From Sphingomonas sp. Y38-1Y (lineage in GTDB: Bacteria > Pseudomonadota > Alphaproteobacteria > Sphingomonadales > Sphingomonadaceae): a stretch of 64,000 bases of DNA. Position numbers and translations under genes: made by a program. Position 1 is the stretch's first letter; each line of letters starts with the position of its first letter. The notes beneath the pieces were generated by a model, which saw only the letters and a list, made by a program, of their open reading frames with translations, searched no databases and had not been told where the DNA came from. Location: NCBI RefSeq assembly GCF_032391395.1, contig NZ_CP135916.1, positions 2,945,001 to 3,009,000 of the forward strand, read 5' to 3'. Below, one piece after another: positions 9,381 through 18,621 of this stretch.

Positions 9381-9395
9381 GCAAGGGTTGTGGCA

Positions 9396-9470
9396 CTGTC
9401 AGTCTAACGTAGCGGCAAACGGACGCCGTTAGCGTGGCGGCATGCCACGACGGTTGAGAGCCAAGCCCCC
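9396..9470 (+). repeat. Direct repeat, copy 2 (possible transposon end)
   Basis: This 75-bp sequence matches 4156-4233 in the same orientation, with a 3-bp gap and scattered substitutions. As in copy 1, its right end (GAGAGCCAAGCCCCC) abuts a broken gene, here an amidohydrolase lacking its 5' part. The geometry, with element left and disrupted gene right in both cases, suggests two independent solo ends or one rearranged element. Confidence 0.7.
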
Positions 9471-9879
9471 TCTCCTTTCCACCGCTTCGTAGCGGCGTTG
9501 GCGCGAAAGCGGGTATCCGTTGACGTCACGCTGATCGCCTAACGATGGTAAGTTCTCGAAACCTGCGGATGGTGACTTCCGCCGAAACCGCTCCACGCGG
9601 GCGTTCCCTAAGCTTCGCCGCGACTGGGAACGATGCGGCGATGCCACCGCGGACTGGACCGCGGACGATTATCGGGGCTGGCAGGCAGCGAGGCCGAAGC
9701 TTTCGGCCTGGATCAAGCGGATGAGCGACGGAGGCGTGCTGCTGGTAAGCGGCACCGACCTGACCAACGAGTAAATCGCGCCCGGCGAAGGCCTGCATCA
9801 GGAGCCTAAGCGGCTCGCCGAAGCCGGCCTCTCAGCCGATCAGATCCTGCGCATAACCGGAGCGAACGCTGCGCAGGCT
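9471..9879 (+). pseudogene. Amidohydrolase, internal/C-terminal fragment
   Basis: Translation in the frame of 9483 gives RFVAALARKRVSVDVTLIA before a stop. The frame of 9601 then gives GGVLLVSGTDLTN, a TAA stop at 9772, and IAPGEGLHQE with GLSADQILRITGANAAQAL. These are the usual metal-binding and C-terminal motifs of amidohydrolase-family (imidazolonepropionase-like) enzymes. The gene therefore has a frameshift and an in-frame stop. It lacks its 5' part at the repeat and its 3' end at the trbE fragment, so both ends are recombination scars. Confidence 0.8.
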
Positions 9880-9880
9880 C

Positions 9881-10159
9881 TCAGTCGAAACGACGTGGGT
9901 AGCCGAGCGCGGGTACACGCTGCGCTTCGAAGAAGATCGCCCAGCCCGAACCCAGCCGGCGCAAAGCATTGTTGAGCCGGCCCGCCGTCGCGATGAGCTC
10001 GGAAGGCGTCGCGGAATCAAGGTCAGGGCCGCGGATCGCGGCAGTGCGCTGGAAGGAGCCGTCCTTGTTGAGCACGACGCCGGGGGCGATCAGCGCAGCC
10101 CAAGGCAAGACGTCGGCGAGGGTCGCGCCGCGTCGACGATATTCGCGCAGGAACATCAT
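9881..10159 (-). pseudogene. trbE: Conjugal transfer ATPase TrbE, N-terminal fragment
   Basis: About 92 residues match the start of TrbE/VirB4 (MMFLREYRRRGATLADVLPW, GVVLNKDGSFQRTAAIRG, WAIFFEAQRVPALGYPR). Intact TrbE is about 800 aa and carries Walker motifs that are absent here. The sequence breaks at about 9893 and joins the amidohydrolase remnant. It directly follows trbD, as in Ti/RP4-type trb operons. Without TrbE the mating channel cannot be energised, so this module is not self-transmissible unless complemented. Confidence 0.85.
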
Positions 10160-10166
10160 GTCCGCC

Positions 10167-10445
10167 TCACGCGCGAAGATAGGCGGGATAGCGCATGTGA
10201 CGCCGCCCGACTTCGAGGAATTGCGGGTCCCGGCGCGCCGCCCAGACGGCGGCGGCGTGGCCGACCGCCCAGATGAGCAGTCCGACCAGCCACAGCCGAA
10301 GGCCGAGGCCGACGGCGCCAGCGAGCGTGCCGTTGACGATCGCGACCGAGCGCGGCGCACCGCCGAGCAGAATCTGTTCGGTCAGCGCGCGGTGGACAGG
10401 CGCGAAATAGCCTGGAATGGCCGCGCCGGGATCGATCGTCTCCAT
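10167..10445 (-). CDS. trbD: Conjugal transfer protein TrbD (VirB3-like)
   Basis: The 92-aa inner-membrane protein has the TrbD layout: a soluble start (PGYFAPVHRALTEQILLGGA), two membrane helices at about residues 35-68, and the tail RRDPQFLEVGRRHMRYPAYL. It overlaps trbC by one base and precedes trbE. TrbD is an inner-membrane component of the type IV mating channel and cooperates with the TrbE ATPase. The gene is intact, but its operon is truncated downstream. Confidence 0.88.
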   Translation of the reverse strand: METIDPGAAIPGYFAPVHRALTEQILLGGAPRSVAIVNGTLAGAVGLGLRLWLVGLLIWAVGHAAAVWAARRDPQFLEVGRRHMRYPAYLRA

Positions 10446-10774
10446 TAAATCAGCGCTCCGCCGCCGAAGCTGAAGAAGCTGAGGAAGAAGGAGCTGGCGG
10501 CGAAGGCGATGCTGAGACCGAACACGATCTGGATCAGCCGCCGGAAGCCGCCCGAACTTTCGCCGAATGCGAGGGTCAGGCCGGTGGTGATGATGATGAT
10601 CACGGCGACGATCTTGGCGACGGGCCCCTCAATGCTTTCGAGGATCGACTGAAGCGGGCTCTCCCACGGCATCGAGGACCCCGAGGCTTGTGCGGGACCG
10701 GCGATGAGCGCCGCAAGCGCGCAGGTCGTGAACACCTCCGCACGGGCGCGGGCGGTGGATAGGGAGGCGTTCAT
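10445..10774 (-). CDS. trbC: Conjugal transfer pilin precursor TrbC (VirB2-like)
   Basis: This 109-aa prepilin has a signal peptide with a likely cut after AQA (about residue 30), followed by a short mature protein with two membrane helices (IVAVIIIITTGLTLAF and a C-terminal hydrophobic segment), as in TrbC/VirB2 pilins. It sits between trbB and trbD with 1- to 4-bp overlaps. The gene appears intact. Confidence 0.87.
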   Translation of the reverse strand: MNASLSTARARAEVFTTCALAALIAGPAQASGSSMPWESPLQSILESIEGPVAKIVAVIIIITTGLTLAFGESSGGFRRLIQIVFGLSIAFAASSFFLSFFSFGGGALI

Positions 10775-11766
10775 CTGGCTTCTCCGTCATTGAGGAAGTG
10801 GAGGCGGTATCCGCCGGAGGCCTCGAGGCCCTCGACACGGGCGAGTTCGGCAAGGCGGCGGCCGGCACCGTCACGCACCAGCACCGCGATCAGGCCGATG
10901 GTTTCGGCGATCAGCGGTCGTGGGACGGTGGCGACGGCTTCCTGAATCAGCTGCTCGAGCCGGCGCAGTGCGCCGAGGGCCGTGCCCGCGTGAATGGTGC
11001 CGATGCCGCCCGGATGGCCAGTGCCCCACGCCTTGAGGAGATCGAGCGCTTCGGCGCCGCGGACCTCACCGATCGGAATGCGGTCTGGACGCAGGCGCAG
11101 CGCGGTGCGAACCAGATCGGCAAGCGTCGCCACCCCCGCCTTGGTTCGCATGGCGACCAGGTTGGGCGAGGTACATTGCAGCTCGCGCGTGTCCTCGATC
11201 AGCACTATGCGGTCGCCGGTGCCGGCAATCTCGTCTAGCAGCGCGTTGACCAATGTTGTCTTGCCGGAGCCGGTGCCGCCAGCGATCAGGATGTTGTCGC
11301 GATCCGCGACGGCGCTGCGGAGTGCCTCGCCCTGCCCGGGCGAAATGATGCCCGAGGCGACATAGTCGTCGAGCGTGAAGACGGCGACGGCGGGTTTGCG
11401 GATTGCGAACGCCGGCGCCGCGACGACCGGCGGGAGCAGCCCCTCGAAACGTTCTCCGGTTTCCGGAAGCTCCGCCGAGACGCGCGGCGATTGTGCATGG
11501 ACTTCGGTACCGACATGATGGGCGACGAGGCGGATGACGCGTTCGGCGTCTGCCAGCGGCACGATCATCCCGGTATCGGCAAGGCCCGAACCGAGCCGAT
11601 CGACCCAGAGCCGGCCATCGGGATTGAGCATGACCTCGACGATTTCCGGATCGTCGAGCCAAGCGGCGATCGAGCTGCCGAGCGCCGTTCGCAGCATCCG
11701 TGCGCCGCGGCGAGCGGCTTCGGGCCGATGGGGGTTTGCGTTCAACACTCGATACCCTGGTTTCAA
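10771..11766 (-). CDS. trbB: Conjugal transfer ATPase TrbB (VirB11-like)
   Basis: The 331-aa protein is a hexameric-type secretion ATPase: an N-terminal domain ([17 protein letters not shown]), Walker [11 protein letters not shown] near residue 167, Asp box VLIEDTREL, Walker B-type [13 protein letters not shown] and the His box [15 protein letters not shown]. Full family length is present. A GTG at about residue 6 could be the true start. It heads the surviving trb genes. In related islands traG and a CopG-like gene lie immediately upstream; here they lie at 18622-19259 on the other strand because of an inversion. Confidence 0.92.
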   Translation of the reverse strand: MKPGYRVLNANPHRPEAARRGARMLRTALGSSIAAWLDDPEIVEVMLNPDGRLWVDRLGSGLADTGMIVPLADAERVIRLVAHHVGTEVHAQSPRVSAELPETGERFEGLLPPVVAAPAFAIRKPAVAVFTLDDYVASGIISPGQGEALRSAVADRDNILIAGGTGSGKTTLVNALLDEIAGTGDRIVLIEDTRELQCTSPNLVAMRTKAGVATLADLVRTALRLRPDRIPIGEVRGAEALDLLKAWGTGHPGGIGTIHAGTALGALRRLEQLIQEAVATVPRPLIAETIGLIAVLVRDGAGRRLAELARVEGLEASGGYRLHFLNDGEAR

Positions 11767-12294
11767 GCCGGCGCGGTGCTGCTCCGGCGACAGGGCTGAC
11801 TAAGGGGGCGCAATTTTTGCGCTTTGCAACAGTGGCTTGATGTCGTCGCGTGCTGGCGTCGTTTTAGAAAGCCACGGCGGCTCGGCGAACTAAGCCGGCT
11901 CGCGGAAAGGTCTGTGGGCGATCCACGCCGCGGCAGCCCGCTGCGAATCGGCTGTCGTGCCGCGACGAACGAGCCGGTATCGGATGATTGCGCTTTCTGA
12001 TTGGGGAATGGTCGCTGAAACCGGCCGACGCTGACTATCCACGCATCGAACCGGCGATCGGCGGGAAAGTGTTGCTTCGCCCTGCCCGCCGATGCCGACC
12101 TGCGTCGCGGGCAGCTAAGTGCAACCGAGATCGCGCACGGCGGGGCCGCGTATTCAAGATCAAAGCGAGCGGACCGGCAGCCCGTCTGACTCGACCTCGC
12201 CTACGCGGCCATCGGACGCCTACCGGCGCTCAACCGTTCAAGTTTCTACGAACCCGTCGAAACCAACACCGCCCCCATCGTGCGCGGCGTCTAC
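11767..12294. other. Intergenic region next to the inversion breakpoint
   Basis: No intact gene is seen in these 528 bp between trbB and the hydrolase fragment. Reading frames are short and give no recognisable domain. The right edge holds GGCGTCTA at 12287-12294, which occurs inverted at 19257-19264 on the other side of the rearranged segment. The stretch probably combines trb upstream sequence with eroded mobile-element DNA. Confidence 0.5.
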
Positions 12295-13212
12295 CGTCAT
12301 GAGCTCGGACTTGGCGTCCAGTCGGGCGTGAACCCGTCGCATGGTCGCGAGCAGGCTGGTGGATGCCGATCCGGCGTCAACCGTACTCGCCAGCCGGGCA
12401 AGTGCCGCGTCGACGCGGGCCGGCAGCTTGACCGTCTGGTCCATGCCCTCGACCGAGGCGAGTGCGGCGCGATCGACGCTGCCAGGGTGCCGCCGCATGA
12501 CCTCCAGCGCGAGATGGGTGCCGTAGGAAATGCCCCACAGCCTGAGCTTCGGCACGCCGAGCGCCCGGCGAAGGTCCTCAACGTCGTCGGCGTTCTCTGT
12601 CGTCGTGTATCCCTCAACGGCGACGCCGGCCGCCTTCCACCGCCCGACGCATTTCAGCAGCGCGCCGCGATGATGGCGGGTCAGCGTCGCCTCCGAGAGT
12701 CCGTCTGCCGGATCGAGGGCTGCGTCCGCCCGGCACGAAGGGATCGCGTTCGAGATGCCGACGCCGCGCTGATCCAGCGCGATCACGTCGCCAAGCGCTC
12801 GGAGCGTCAGGAAGATCGGCTGGCGCGGGCCCTTGGCGGCGTCGATGCCTGATCCGCCGGGACCGCCGGCGAGATAGACGATCGGGGCACCGGGGTGCGA
12901 GCTGGTCGAGCGGAACCTGACGAAGCCGATCCGGATGCGTCGCGACGACGGATCGGATCGACGCTCCAGCACCTCGAACTCGCCACGTTCTGCGGCAAGG
13001 ACGGAACCGTCCCGCAACTTGAACGCGTGCGGCGTTGTCCGCAACGTGGGTGCGGTCCGGCCTCCGGCCTCCGCCAGGGGAGAGGCTGGTGGCTGCGCCG
13101 AAGCGACCGTCCCGGCTATCGCCGCGTCGACCGCCGCCACAGCGAGCAGCCGGATCAGCCGGCGACCCATCTTCCTCAAGCCATTCACAACATGCATCGT
13201 CATCGTCATCAC
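12295..13212 (-). pseudogene. Exported alpha/beta hydrolase, N-terminal half (split by inversion)
   Basis: The fragment has a signal peptide (cut near VASA-QPP), the oxyanion region YLAGGPGGSGID, and the nucleophile elbow WGISYGTHLA as in TAP/proline-iminopeptidase-like hydrolases. Homology ends at SELMT, encoded up to 12295, and 17 unrelated codons follow before a stop at 12238. The missing half, with the acid and histidine residues, lies at 19260-19877 on the plus strand. Joining ACG (12297-12295) to CCC at 19263 restores one frame. The gene is divergent from a MarR regulator that probably controlled it. Confidence 0.88.
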
Positions 13213-13255
13213 GGACCTTCACACGCCTGCCTGGTTAGCCTAAGGTAATTAGATC

Positions 13256-13693
13256 ATGGAAACTAGCAAGGGCCATTCTTTCGCAAACGAGCTGTCGATC
13301 ATGGCGGTGCGTCTGATCCGGTGGCTACGGGCCGCGGACACCGGCTCGGCGCTTTCGGACCCGCTGACATCGGCGATGGCGGTGATTGTCCACTCAGGCG
13401 GAATCGCACCCTCCGCCCTGGCCGAACTGGAGCAGGTGCGCCGGCCGACGATCACCAAGGTTGTAGACGAGTTGGTCTCCCGCGGGCTCGTGCGACGGGA
13501 ACGTCACGCGACCGACGGGCGCGCAACGATGGTGGTGGCGACCGAGGAGGGGTTGGCGCTTTGGCGCGCTGGACAGCTGCGCGCGACCGCGCCGCTCGCT
13601 GAGCGGATCGAGGCTCTCGACGCTGACGAGCTGCGGCGCTTCGAGGAGGCGCTGCCGCTGTTCGCGCGCATCATGGAGCCGCCAGCGCCGTGA
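13256..13693 (+). CDS. MarR-family transcriptional regulator
   Basis: The 145-aa protein has the MarR winged helix: MAVIVHSGGIAPSALAEL, RRPTITKVVDELVSRGLV as the recognition region, and the wing RRERHATDGRATMVVATEEG. It starts 43 bp from the divergent hydrolase fragment. That spacing is typical of a MarR regulator and its target, so the hydrolase is the likely former target. Ligand unknown. Confidence 0.9.
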   Translation: METSKGHSFANELSIMAVRLIRWLRAADTGSALSDPLTSAMAVIVHSGGIAPSALAELEQVRRPTITKVVDELVSRGLVRRERHATDGRATMVVATEEGLALWRAGQLRATAPLAERIEALDADELRRFEEALPLFARIMEPPAP

Positions 13694-13852
13694 GCGTACG
13701 TTGAGCGCCTGAACGTATGTCCACTATCAGGCTAGATCGAACACCGCCTGGATGTCCACTTGTGGGTCGCCTCCCAAGCTTTTCCGGAGCGCAGTTAGTG
13801 GTGTAGCAGGGGTGGAGTTGGCCCAGCACCGGCAACCCAGTAAGGTGCCGCC

Positions 13853-15760
13853 GTGATGCCCAGCCTGACGAACCTCGATCGCCCCATGGTTTCGCGCTCC
13901 GCCGATCCGCGGCTGTCGTCGCTCGACAGCTACGCCGTTCTCGACACGCATGAAGAGGCGGCGTTTGACGACGTCGCACTGCTGGCTTCGCAGATCTGCG
14001 AGACGCCGATCGCGCTGATCAGCTTTGTCGATGCCGACCGGCAGTGGTTCAAGGCGCGGCTCGGCATCGATGCAGAACAGACGCCGTTGTGCGACAGCGT
14101 GTGCGCACACGCGATCGGCGAGCCCGAACTGCTGGTAGTGCCCGATCTCCTGGCAGACGAGCGGACCACGGGCAGCGCTCTGGTGACGGGTGATCCCAAC
14201 ATCCGCTTCTACGCCGGTGCGGTGCTCCGTTCTCCGGAAGGGGAGGCGCTCGGCACCCTGTGTGTCATCGACCACCAGCCCCGTCCGGGCGGCCTGGGCG
14301 AGCGCCAGCGCACCGGACTCCTCGCGCTGGCTAGGCAGGTCATGGCGCAGCTCGAGCTGCGCCGGACCGCGGCGGCGGAGCGTAGTCTTCGAGCCGAGAC
14401 GGCAGTTGACAGGGCGCGCTACGAAGCCGTGTTCAATAGCGCCGTGGACTACGCCATCGTGGTCATGGACCCGGACGGGCGCATCACGGACTGGAACGAG
14501 GGCGCCACCCGCATCCTGGGCTGGGCCCCCGACGAGATCTGCGGCCAGGACCTCTCCGCCTTCTTCACGCCGGAGGACCGCGCGGCCGGCGTCCCGCTAC
14601 GCGAGATGGACGATGCGCTGGCACTCGGCCGCGGCATTGACGAGCGCTGGCACCTGCGCCGCTCTGGCGAGCGCTTCTGGGCCAATGGCGAGATGATGCC
14701 GCTGCGGGACGCGGAAAGCCGCGCCATCGGCTTCGTCAAGGTGCTGCGCGACCGGACGGAGGCACGCCTGATACAGGAGCAGCTAGCGCTCAAGGACGAG
14801 CGGCTGCAGATGGCGCTGTCGGCGTCCGGGTCGGTGGGTCTGTGGGACTGGATGGTCGAGAGCGACCTGCTGCACGGCGACGACAACTTCGCGCGGCTCT
14901 ACGGGCTCGACGTCGAGCATACAGCTGCCGGGCTTACGATGGAGGAATACCAGGAGCACGTCGTTCCCGAAGACATAGCGCCGCTGCGTGAGCGCATACG
15001 CGGCGTGTTCGAGCGCGGTGAGGACTTTCTGGTCGAGTACCGGCTCGCCATCCCCGGCCAAACGCTGCGCTGGGTGGAGTGCAAGGGCCGCATGGTCGCC
15101 GACGCAGACGGGCGGCCGCACCGCTTTTCGGGCACCGCCGTGGACGTCACCGCGCGCAAAACCGCGGAGGAGCAAAAGCACTTACTGATGCAGGAGCTGT
15201 CGCATCGGGTGAAGAACACCTTCGCCATGGTGCAGGCGGTGGTGTTCCAGACCATGCGTGGCGCTGATCCTGAACTCATGGACAAGCTCCAGAGCCGGCT
15301 CGCGGCGCTCAGCCGCGCGCACGAGGTGCTGCTCCAGGAGAGCTGGTCCGCCACCACCATCACCGCCCTGCTCGATCGCGTGCTGCGTAGGGAAGCCGAG
15401 GGCGACCGGGTGGAGCTGGACGGGCCGGAGTTCGAGGTGAAGCCGGACGCGGCGCTATCGCTCTCGCTGCTGCTTCACGAGATGGCGACCAACGCCACCA
15501 AGTACGGAGCGCTCTCGGCAGAGGACGGCCGGGTCAGCGTGGCGTGGCGGCTGGAGGACGGATGCTTTCGGCTTTGCTGGGACGAGCGCGGCGGTCCGCC
15601 CGCGCAGCCGCCGACGCGCAAGGGCTTTGGCTCCAAGCTGATCGCCATGGGCGTTTGCGGCGCCCGCAGGGTGGATCTGGAGTACGGCGTTGCCGGCCTC
15701 AGCGCCTCCTTCGAGGCCAAGACCTCGTTCGTCGTTCAGGAACAGCCCACCGGCGCCTAA
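13853..15760 (+). CDS. GAF-PAS-PAS HWE-type sensor histidine kinase
   Basis: The 635-aa protein has a GAF domain (about 25-165), two PAS domains (about 190-310 and 320-435, the second with PAC), and a HWE/HisKA_2 kinase core with the phospho-acceptor in QELSHRVKNTFAM (His about 451) and the ATP-binding region LLHEMATNATKYGALS. No membrane helix is present, so it is cytoplasmic. The GTG at 13853 and ATG at 13856 are alternative starts after an AGGTG element. A single-domain response regulator is convergent at 15770 and is a likely partner. This kinase class is typical of alphaproteobacterial light, redox and stress signalling. Confidence 0.9.
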   Translation: MMPSLTNLDRPMVSRSADPRLSSLDSYAVLDTHEEAAFDDVALLASQICETPIALISFVDADRQWFKARLGIDAEQTPLCDSVCAHAIGEPELLVVPDLLADERTTGSALVTGDPNIRFYAGAVLRSPEGEALGTLCVIDHQPRPGGLGERQRTGLLALARQVMAQLELRRTAAAERSLRAETAVDRARYEAVFNSAVDYAIVVMDPDGRITDWNEGATRILGWAPDEICGQDLSAFFTPEDRAAGVPLREMDDALALGRGIDERWHLRRSGERFWANGEMMPLRDAESRAIGFVKVLRDRTEARLIQEQLALKDERLQMALSASGSVGLWDWMVESDLLHGDDNFARLYGLDVEHTAAGLTMEEYQEHVVPEDIAPLRERIRGVFERGEDFLVEYRLAIPGQTLRWVECKGRMVADADGRPHRFSGTAVDVTARKTAEEQKHLLMQELSHRVKNTFAMVQAVVFQTMRGADPELMDKLQSRLAALSRAHEVLLQESWSATTITALLDRVLRREAEGDRVELDGPEFEVKPDAALSLSLLLHEMATNATKYGALSAEDGRVSVAWRLEDGCFRLCWDERGGPPAQPPTRKGFGSKLIAMGVCGARRVDLEYGVAGLSASFEAKTSFVVQEQPTGA

Positions 15761-15769
15761 CTCGGTGAG

Positions 15770-16126
15770 CTACGCTGCGTGACGGGCGCGCGCGAAGGCG
15801 GCCATGACCAGCTCGGGCTGGATCGGCTTGGCTAGGATAGCGACCGCGTCACCGCAGGGTTCGCAATCCTCGGGCGTGCCGGTGATGAAGATGGTCGGGA
15901 TCGCGCCCGCGACCGCACAAATCGCCTGGACTGCGCGGGGACCGGTTCCACCTTCCCGCAGATTTACGTCCGACAGGATCACATCCGGGACTTGGTGCCG
16001 CGCCGCGCGCATCGCCTCCTGCTCACTCATCGCGAAGTCGACCGACGTCGCACCCGCCCGCTCGGCAATATCCCCCACGAACTCCGCGATCAGCGGCTCG
16101 TCCTCGATAACCAGTACGTGACACAT
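15770..16126 (-). CDS. Single-domain response regulator
   Basis: The 118-aa product is a complete CheY-like receiver with acidic pocket IEDE (about residues 7-10), phospho-acceptor Asp53 in LSDVNLREGG, and Lys in ILAKPIQ. There is no output domain. It is convergent with the HWE kinase, with 9 bp between the stops. Stand-alone receivers next to HWE kinases usually act as phosphate sinks or shuttles; the pairing here is inferred from position. Confidence 0.9.
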   Translation of the reverse strand: MCHVLVIEDEPLIAEFVGDIAERAGATSVDFAMSEQEAMRAARHQVPDVILSDVNLREGGTGPRAVQAICAVAGAIPTIFITGTPEDCEPCGDAVAILAKPIQPELVMAAFARARHAA

Positions 16127-16775
16127 GTATGACTGCCTTCCACGTCACCAACACGCGGGAGACGCAATCAGGCCCACCCGGTGTTCACGCGCCGTTTGTC
16201 ACGGCCGCGCCTGATGCCGTGGACGAGAGCTAGACGAAGCCGCGATCCCGCGTTGCTCGGGTATCGCTTGCAGCAGCTGGTCGTCGGGCTGAACGAGTGT
16301 CCGGAGTTCGGCTACACCGGAGCCTTCTCAATGACGGCTTTTGGGTCTAATCAGCTGCCAGCAGCCCGCTGAACCAAGGCCTGCTTCCCGTGTGTAAGTG
16401 CCCGGACCGGCCATCCCGCAAGCGGCCCCTTCCTGCCATCAGAATCGCATCACAAATGCCCAAATCTGAGCCGCTTGCGAAATGGCGAGTTTCGGGCGGC
16501 ATGAAGCGGATAGCCGCACACATCGTCCAGTTGCTCAAGGTTCGCCGATCTGTTCGAGATTGGCACTGAGGCGCGCTTAGGCCGGGATCCGCTCCCGCTC
16601 TTTGAGGCACTTCCTTGGCCCGGCTCACGGCCTGACGCCATCAACCCGTAAAGGGTCCGCTATGCGATGCATGCGGCCGCTTCGCTGTGCTGCGCGGTGA
16701 TTGCGGCCGTGCGCCGGACACTTCGGGCGCCTGTCGAGCGGGGGCGGTCCCCGCTCCCGGACAGGAGCTACGGAG
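16127..16775. other. Intergenic region without a supported gene
   Basis: About 650 bp between the response regulator and a small island gene. No domain-bearing frame is present on either strand. It marks the change from chromosomal signalling genes to conjugation-island genes. Confidence 0.5.
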
Positions 16776-16943
16776 ATGCCGCTCAACCTCGCCCAACGAA
16801 ACGCCTTGAACCTCGCGCAGACCCTGATGACCATCGTCGTCGTATTCCGGATCGAAGGCAGCAATTTCGGTGTTGCCGAAGAACGCGAGTTCGACGGAGA
16901 TCCCGCGCTGATCGTTCGCGAATATGATCCGTTCGCGCGCTGA
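16776..16943 (+). CDS. Small island protein, unknown function
   Basis: The 55-aa product starts at the ATG at 16776 behind a GGAG-rich element. It begins MPLNLAQRNALNLAQ and ends EFDGDPALIVREYDPFAR. Short proteins of this style accompany DUF736 genes in alphaproteobacterial conjugative islands; that link is from memory, not a search. The hairpin at 16955-16973 just downstream could end its transcript. Confidence 0.55.
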   Translation: MPLNLAQRNALNLAQTLMTIVVVFRIEGSNFGVAEEREFDGDPALIVREYDPFAR

Positions 16944-16954
16944 TCGCGCGGCGG

Positions 16955-16973
16955 CCGGCGCCTTTGGCGCCGG
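16955..16973 (+). terminator. Short GC hairpin after the 55-aa gene
   Basis: CCGGCGCC, a TTT loop and GGCGCCGG form a perfect 8-bp stem 11 bp after the stop at 16943. There is no long T run. It overlaps the TTG proposed as start of the next gene, which makes that start doubtful. Confidence 0.45.
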
Positions 16974-17473
16974 TTAGCGAAGTCTTTGCCGGCGACGGGC
17001 TATGCCGCTCCTATTTCGGCCGAGGGGCAGAAACTCCATTCCGGGGAGCGGCAAGCGCGTGCGACGTGCTGGCGCTCGCCGACGAATATCGCCGCGCCGC
17101 CGAGGCGCTGCTGCCGACCGGACGCCGCGGCTCGCCGCTGTCGCGCGCTCCCTATCGGCTGCTCGCGATCCACCCGATCGAGCTTTACCTGAACGCCTAT
17201 CTCCTCGCCGCGGGGCATTCTCCGGCGACGGTCCGGCGTCTCCAGCACGATCTCGGATCGCGGGCCGCGCACGCGGTCGGCGCGACGCTGGTGCTGCGCA
17301 AACGCATGCTCGCGCATATCGGCCGCTTGTCCGAACGGCGCGAATATCTGAGCACCCGCTATGATTGCGCGCCAGCCGAGACCTCCGAACTGAACCGGCT
17401 CGCAGCGTCGCTGCGCGAGGACGCCGAGAAGGTGTCGGACTATGCGCGCGCGCCGGCGACCGCCGCGCGCTGA
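16964..17473 (+). CDS. HEPN-like hypothetical island protein
   Basis: The frame gives up to 169 aa. The well-formed part begins near residue 35 (VLALADEYRRAAEALLP) and includes SPLSRAPYRLLAIHPIELYLNAYLL, split here by a likely loop, and a final helix with REYLSTRYDC. The helical pattern resembles HEPN-type proteins, although the catalytic Rx4-6H motif is not clear. The TTG at 16964 lies in a hairpin, so a GTG at 17066 may be the true start. It precedes a strong terminator. Confidence 0.55.
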   Translation: MAPVSEVFAGDGLCRSYFGRGAETPFRGAASACDVLALADEYRRAAEALLPTGRRGSPLSRAPYRLLAIHPIELYLNAYLLAAGHSPATVRRLQHDLGSRAAHAVGATLVLRKRMLAHIGRLSERREYLSTRYDCAPAETSELNRLAASLREDAEKVSDYARAPATAAR

Positions 17474-17501
17474 TCCCATGCCGGGGGTACTCGCCGCGAG
17501 C

Positions 17502-17531
17502 GGCGGCCCGCCGTCTCCGGCGGGCCGCCTT
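17502..17531 (+). terminator. Rho-independent-like terminator
   Basis: A perfect 12-bp stem (GGCGGCCCGCCG / CGGCGGGCCGCC) with a TCTC loop is followed by TT, 28 bp after the stop at 17473. The T tract is short, as often in high-GC bacteria. Confidence 0.65.
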
Positions 17532-18106
17532 GGCCTCGGGCCGTGCCGGGGTGCCGGGCGAGCACCGATCTGGTGGCTCATCGCCTCGTCCTAGCAAGGA
17601 TGCGAGGTCGGTGGCGTATGGGGGCGGCAGACGCTCGAACGTGACGCTTGATGGGCGGTGTGCCCTGCGGCCCGGGGCGCGCTTGCAATGGCCGATAAGG
17701 GGGTTGGTGGCGTTCCGCAGTCGGCCGGTCAGGTCCGGACTCAAGCCTGTGTCGGAGAGGTGGCGATCGTAACCTGCCACGCCGCTTTCTGGGCACGTGC
17801 GTGTTCGCGCCACGGTCATTGTCCGCTTGCAGACCGCCCCTGAGGCCTCGTTGATGGCTGTATGGCCGGATACCGGCTTCGCCTCGCCTGACTAGCCGCA
17901 ACTGCGTCACGGACTTTCTTCCCCTTGGCTGTCCACCCCACGCGCAAGCGCGCGAGGGCCCCGGATGCGCCCATTCCTCGCGAGGCAAGAAAGCCCGCTT
18001 TGGCAGTCCTCCGCTGCGCTGCGGGCAAGCTGCGGCGTCATTCGCACCCGGCCTTCTGGCGCCATCGAGGCCGCACGGGGCGATTCTCGAAATCGGAGTA
18101 AGTGAC
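17532..18106. other. Long leader upstream of the DUF736 gene
   Basis: About 575 bp with no supported coding sequence. The right-hand part, near 17930-18060, is rich in short inverted GC motifs (for example GCGCAAGCGCGCGAG) and ends with a GGAG ribosome-binding site at 18091-18094. It probably contains the promoter of the DUF736 gene. Confidence 0.45.
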
Positions 18107-18430
18107 ATGGCGAACATCGGCAGCTTCAAGAAGGTCGGCGAGGAATATCAGGGTTCGATCGTGACCCTCAGCGTCCAGGCCAAGGGCGTCCGGATCGTCC
18201 CGGAAGGCAATCGCCCGAACGACAATGCACCCACCCACCGGGTCTATGTCGGACGCGCGGAAATCGGCGCCGCTTGGGCCAAGACCTCGGCCGAGAGCCG
18301 CGACTATCTCTCGGTCAAACTCGACGATCCCAGCTTCACCCAGCCCATCTTCGCGAACCTCTTCGACGACGAGGGCGGTGAGACCTTCAGCCTGATCTGG
18401 TCGCGCCCGCGGCGCTCCAGCAACGACTGA
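18107..18430 (+). CDS. DUF736 family protein
   Basis: The 107-aa product matches the DUF736 family from end to end: MANIGSFKKVGEEYQGSI at the start, then RPNDNAPTHRVYVGRAEIGA and DDPSFTQPIFANLFDDE. These small proteins are nearly restricted to conjugative islands and plasmids of Alphaproteobacteria; their function is unknown. A strong terminator follows within 12 bp, so it is probably monocistronic. Confidence 0.92.
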   Translation: MANIGSFKKVGEEYQGSIVTLSVQAKGVRIVPEGNRPNDNAPTHRVYVGRAEIGAAWAKTSAESRDYLSVKLDDPSFTQPIFANLFDDEGGETFSLIWSRPRRSSND

Positions 18431-18441
18431 CACGAGGCCAA

Positions 18442-18472
18442 GGCGCCCCGCCGGAGACGGCGGGGCGCCTTT
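18442..18472 (+). terminator. Rho-independent-like terminator of the DUF736 gene
   Basis: A perfect 12-bp stem (GGCGCCCCGCCG / CGGCGGGGCGCC) with loop GAGA is followed by TTT, starting 11 bp after the DUF736 stop. Confidence 0.75.
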
Positions 18473-18621
18473 CGCGTGCCGGGCCGGCACGCGGTTCTGC
18501 TTCGGTTGTCCGCGCGCGGGGAGAGCGCGGTGCCAACCCCGGGCCTTCGATCGCGGGCAGTGAATGGCGAGCCTTTCCGCCGGGAATCGTCCCGCCGGAG
18601 CGCGTCGCCGTCGCCATCCGC

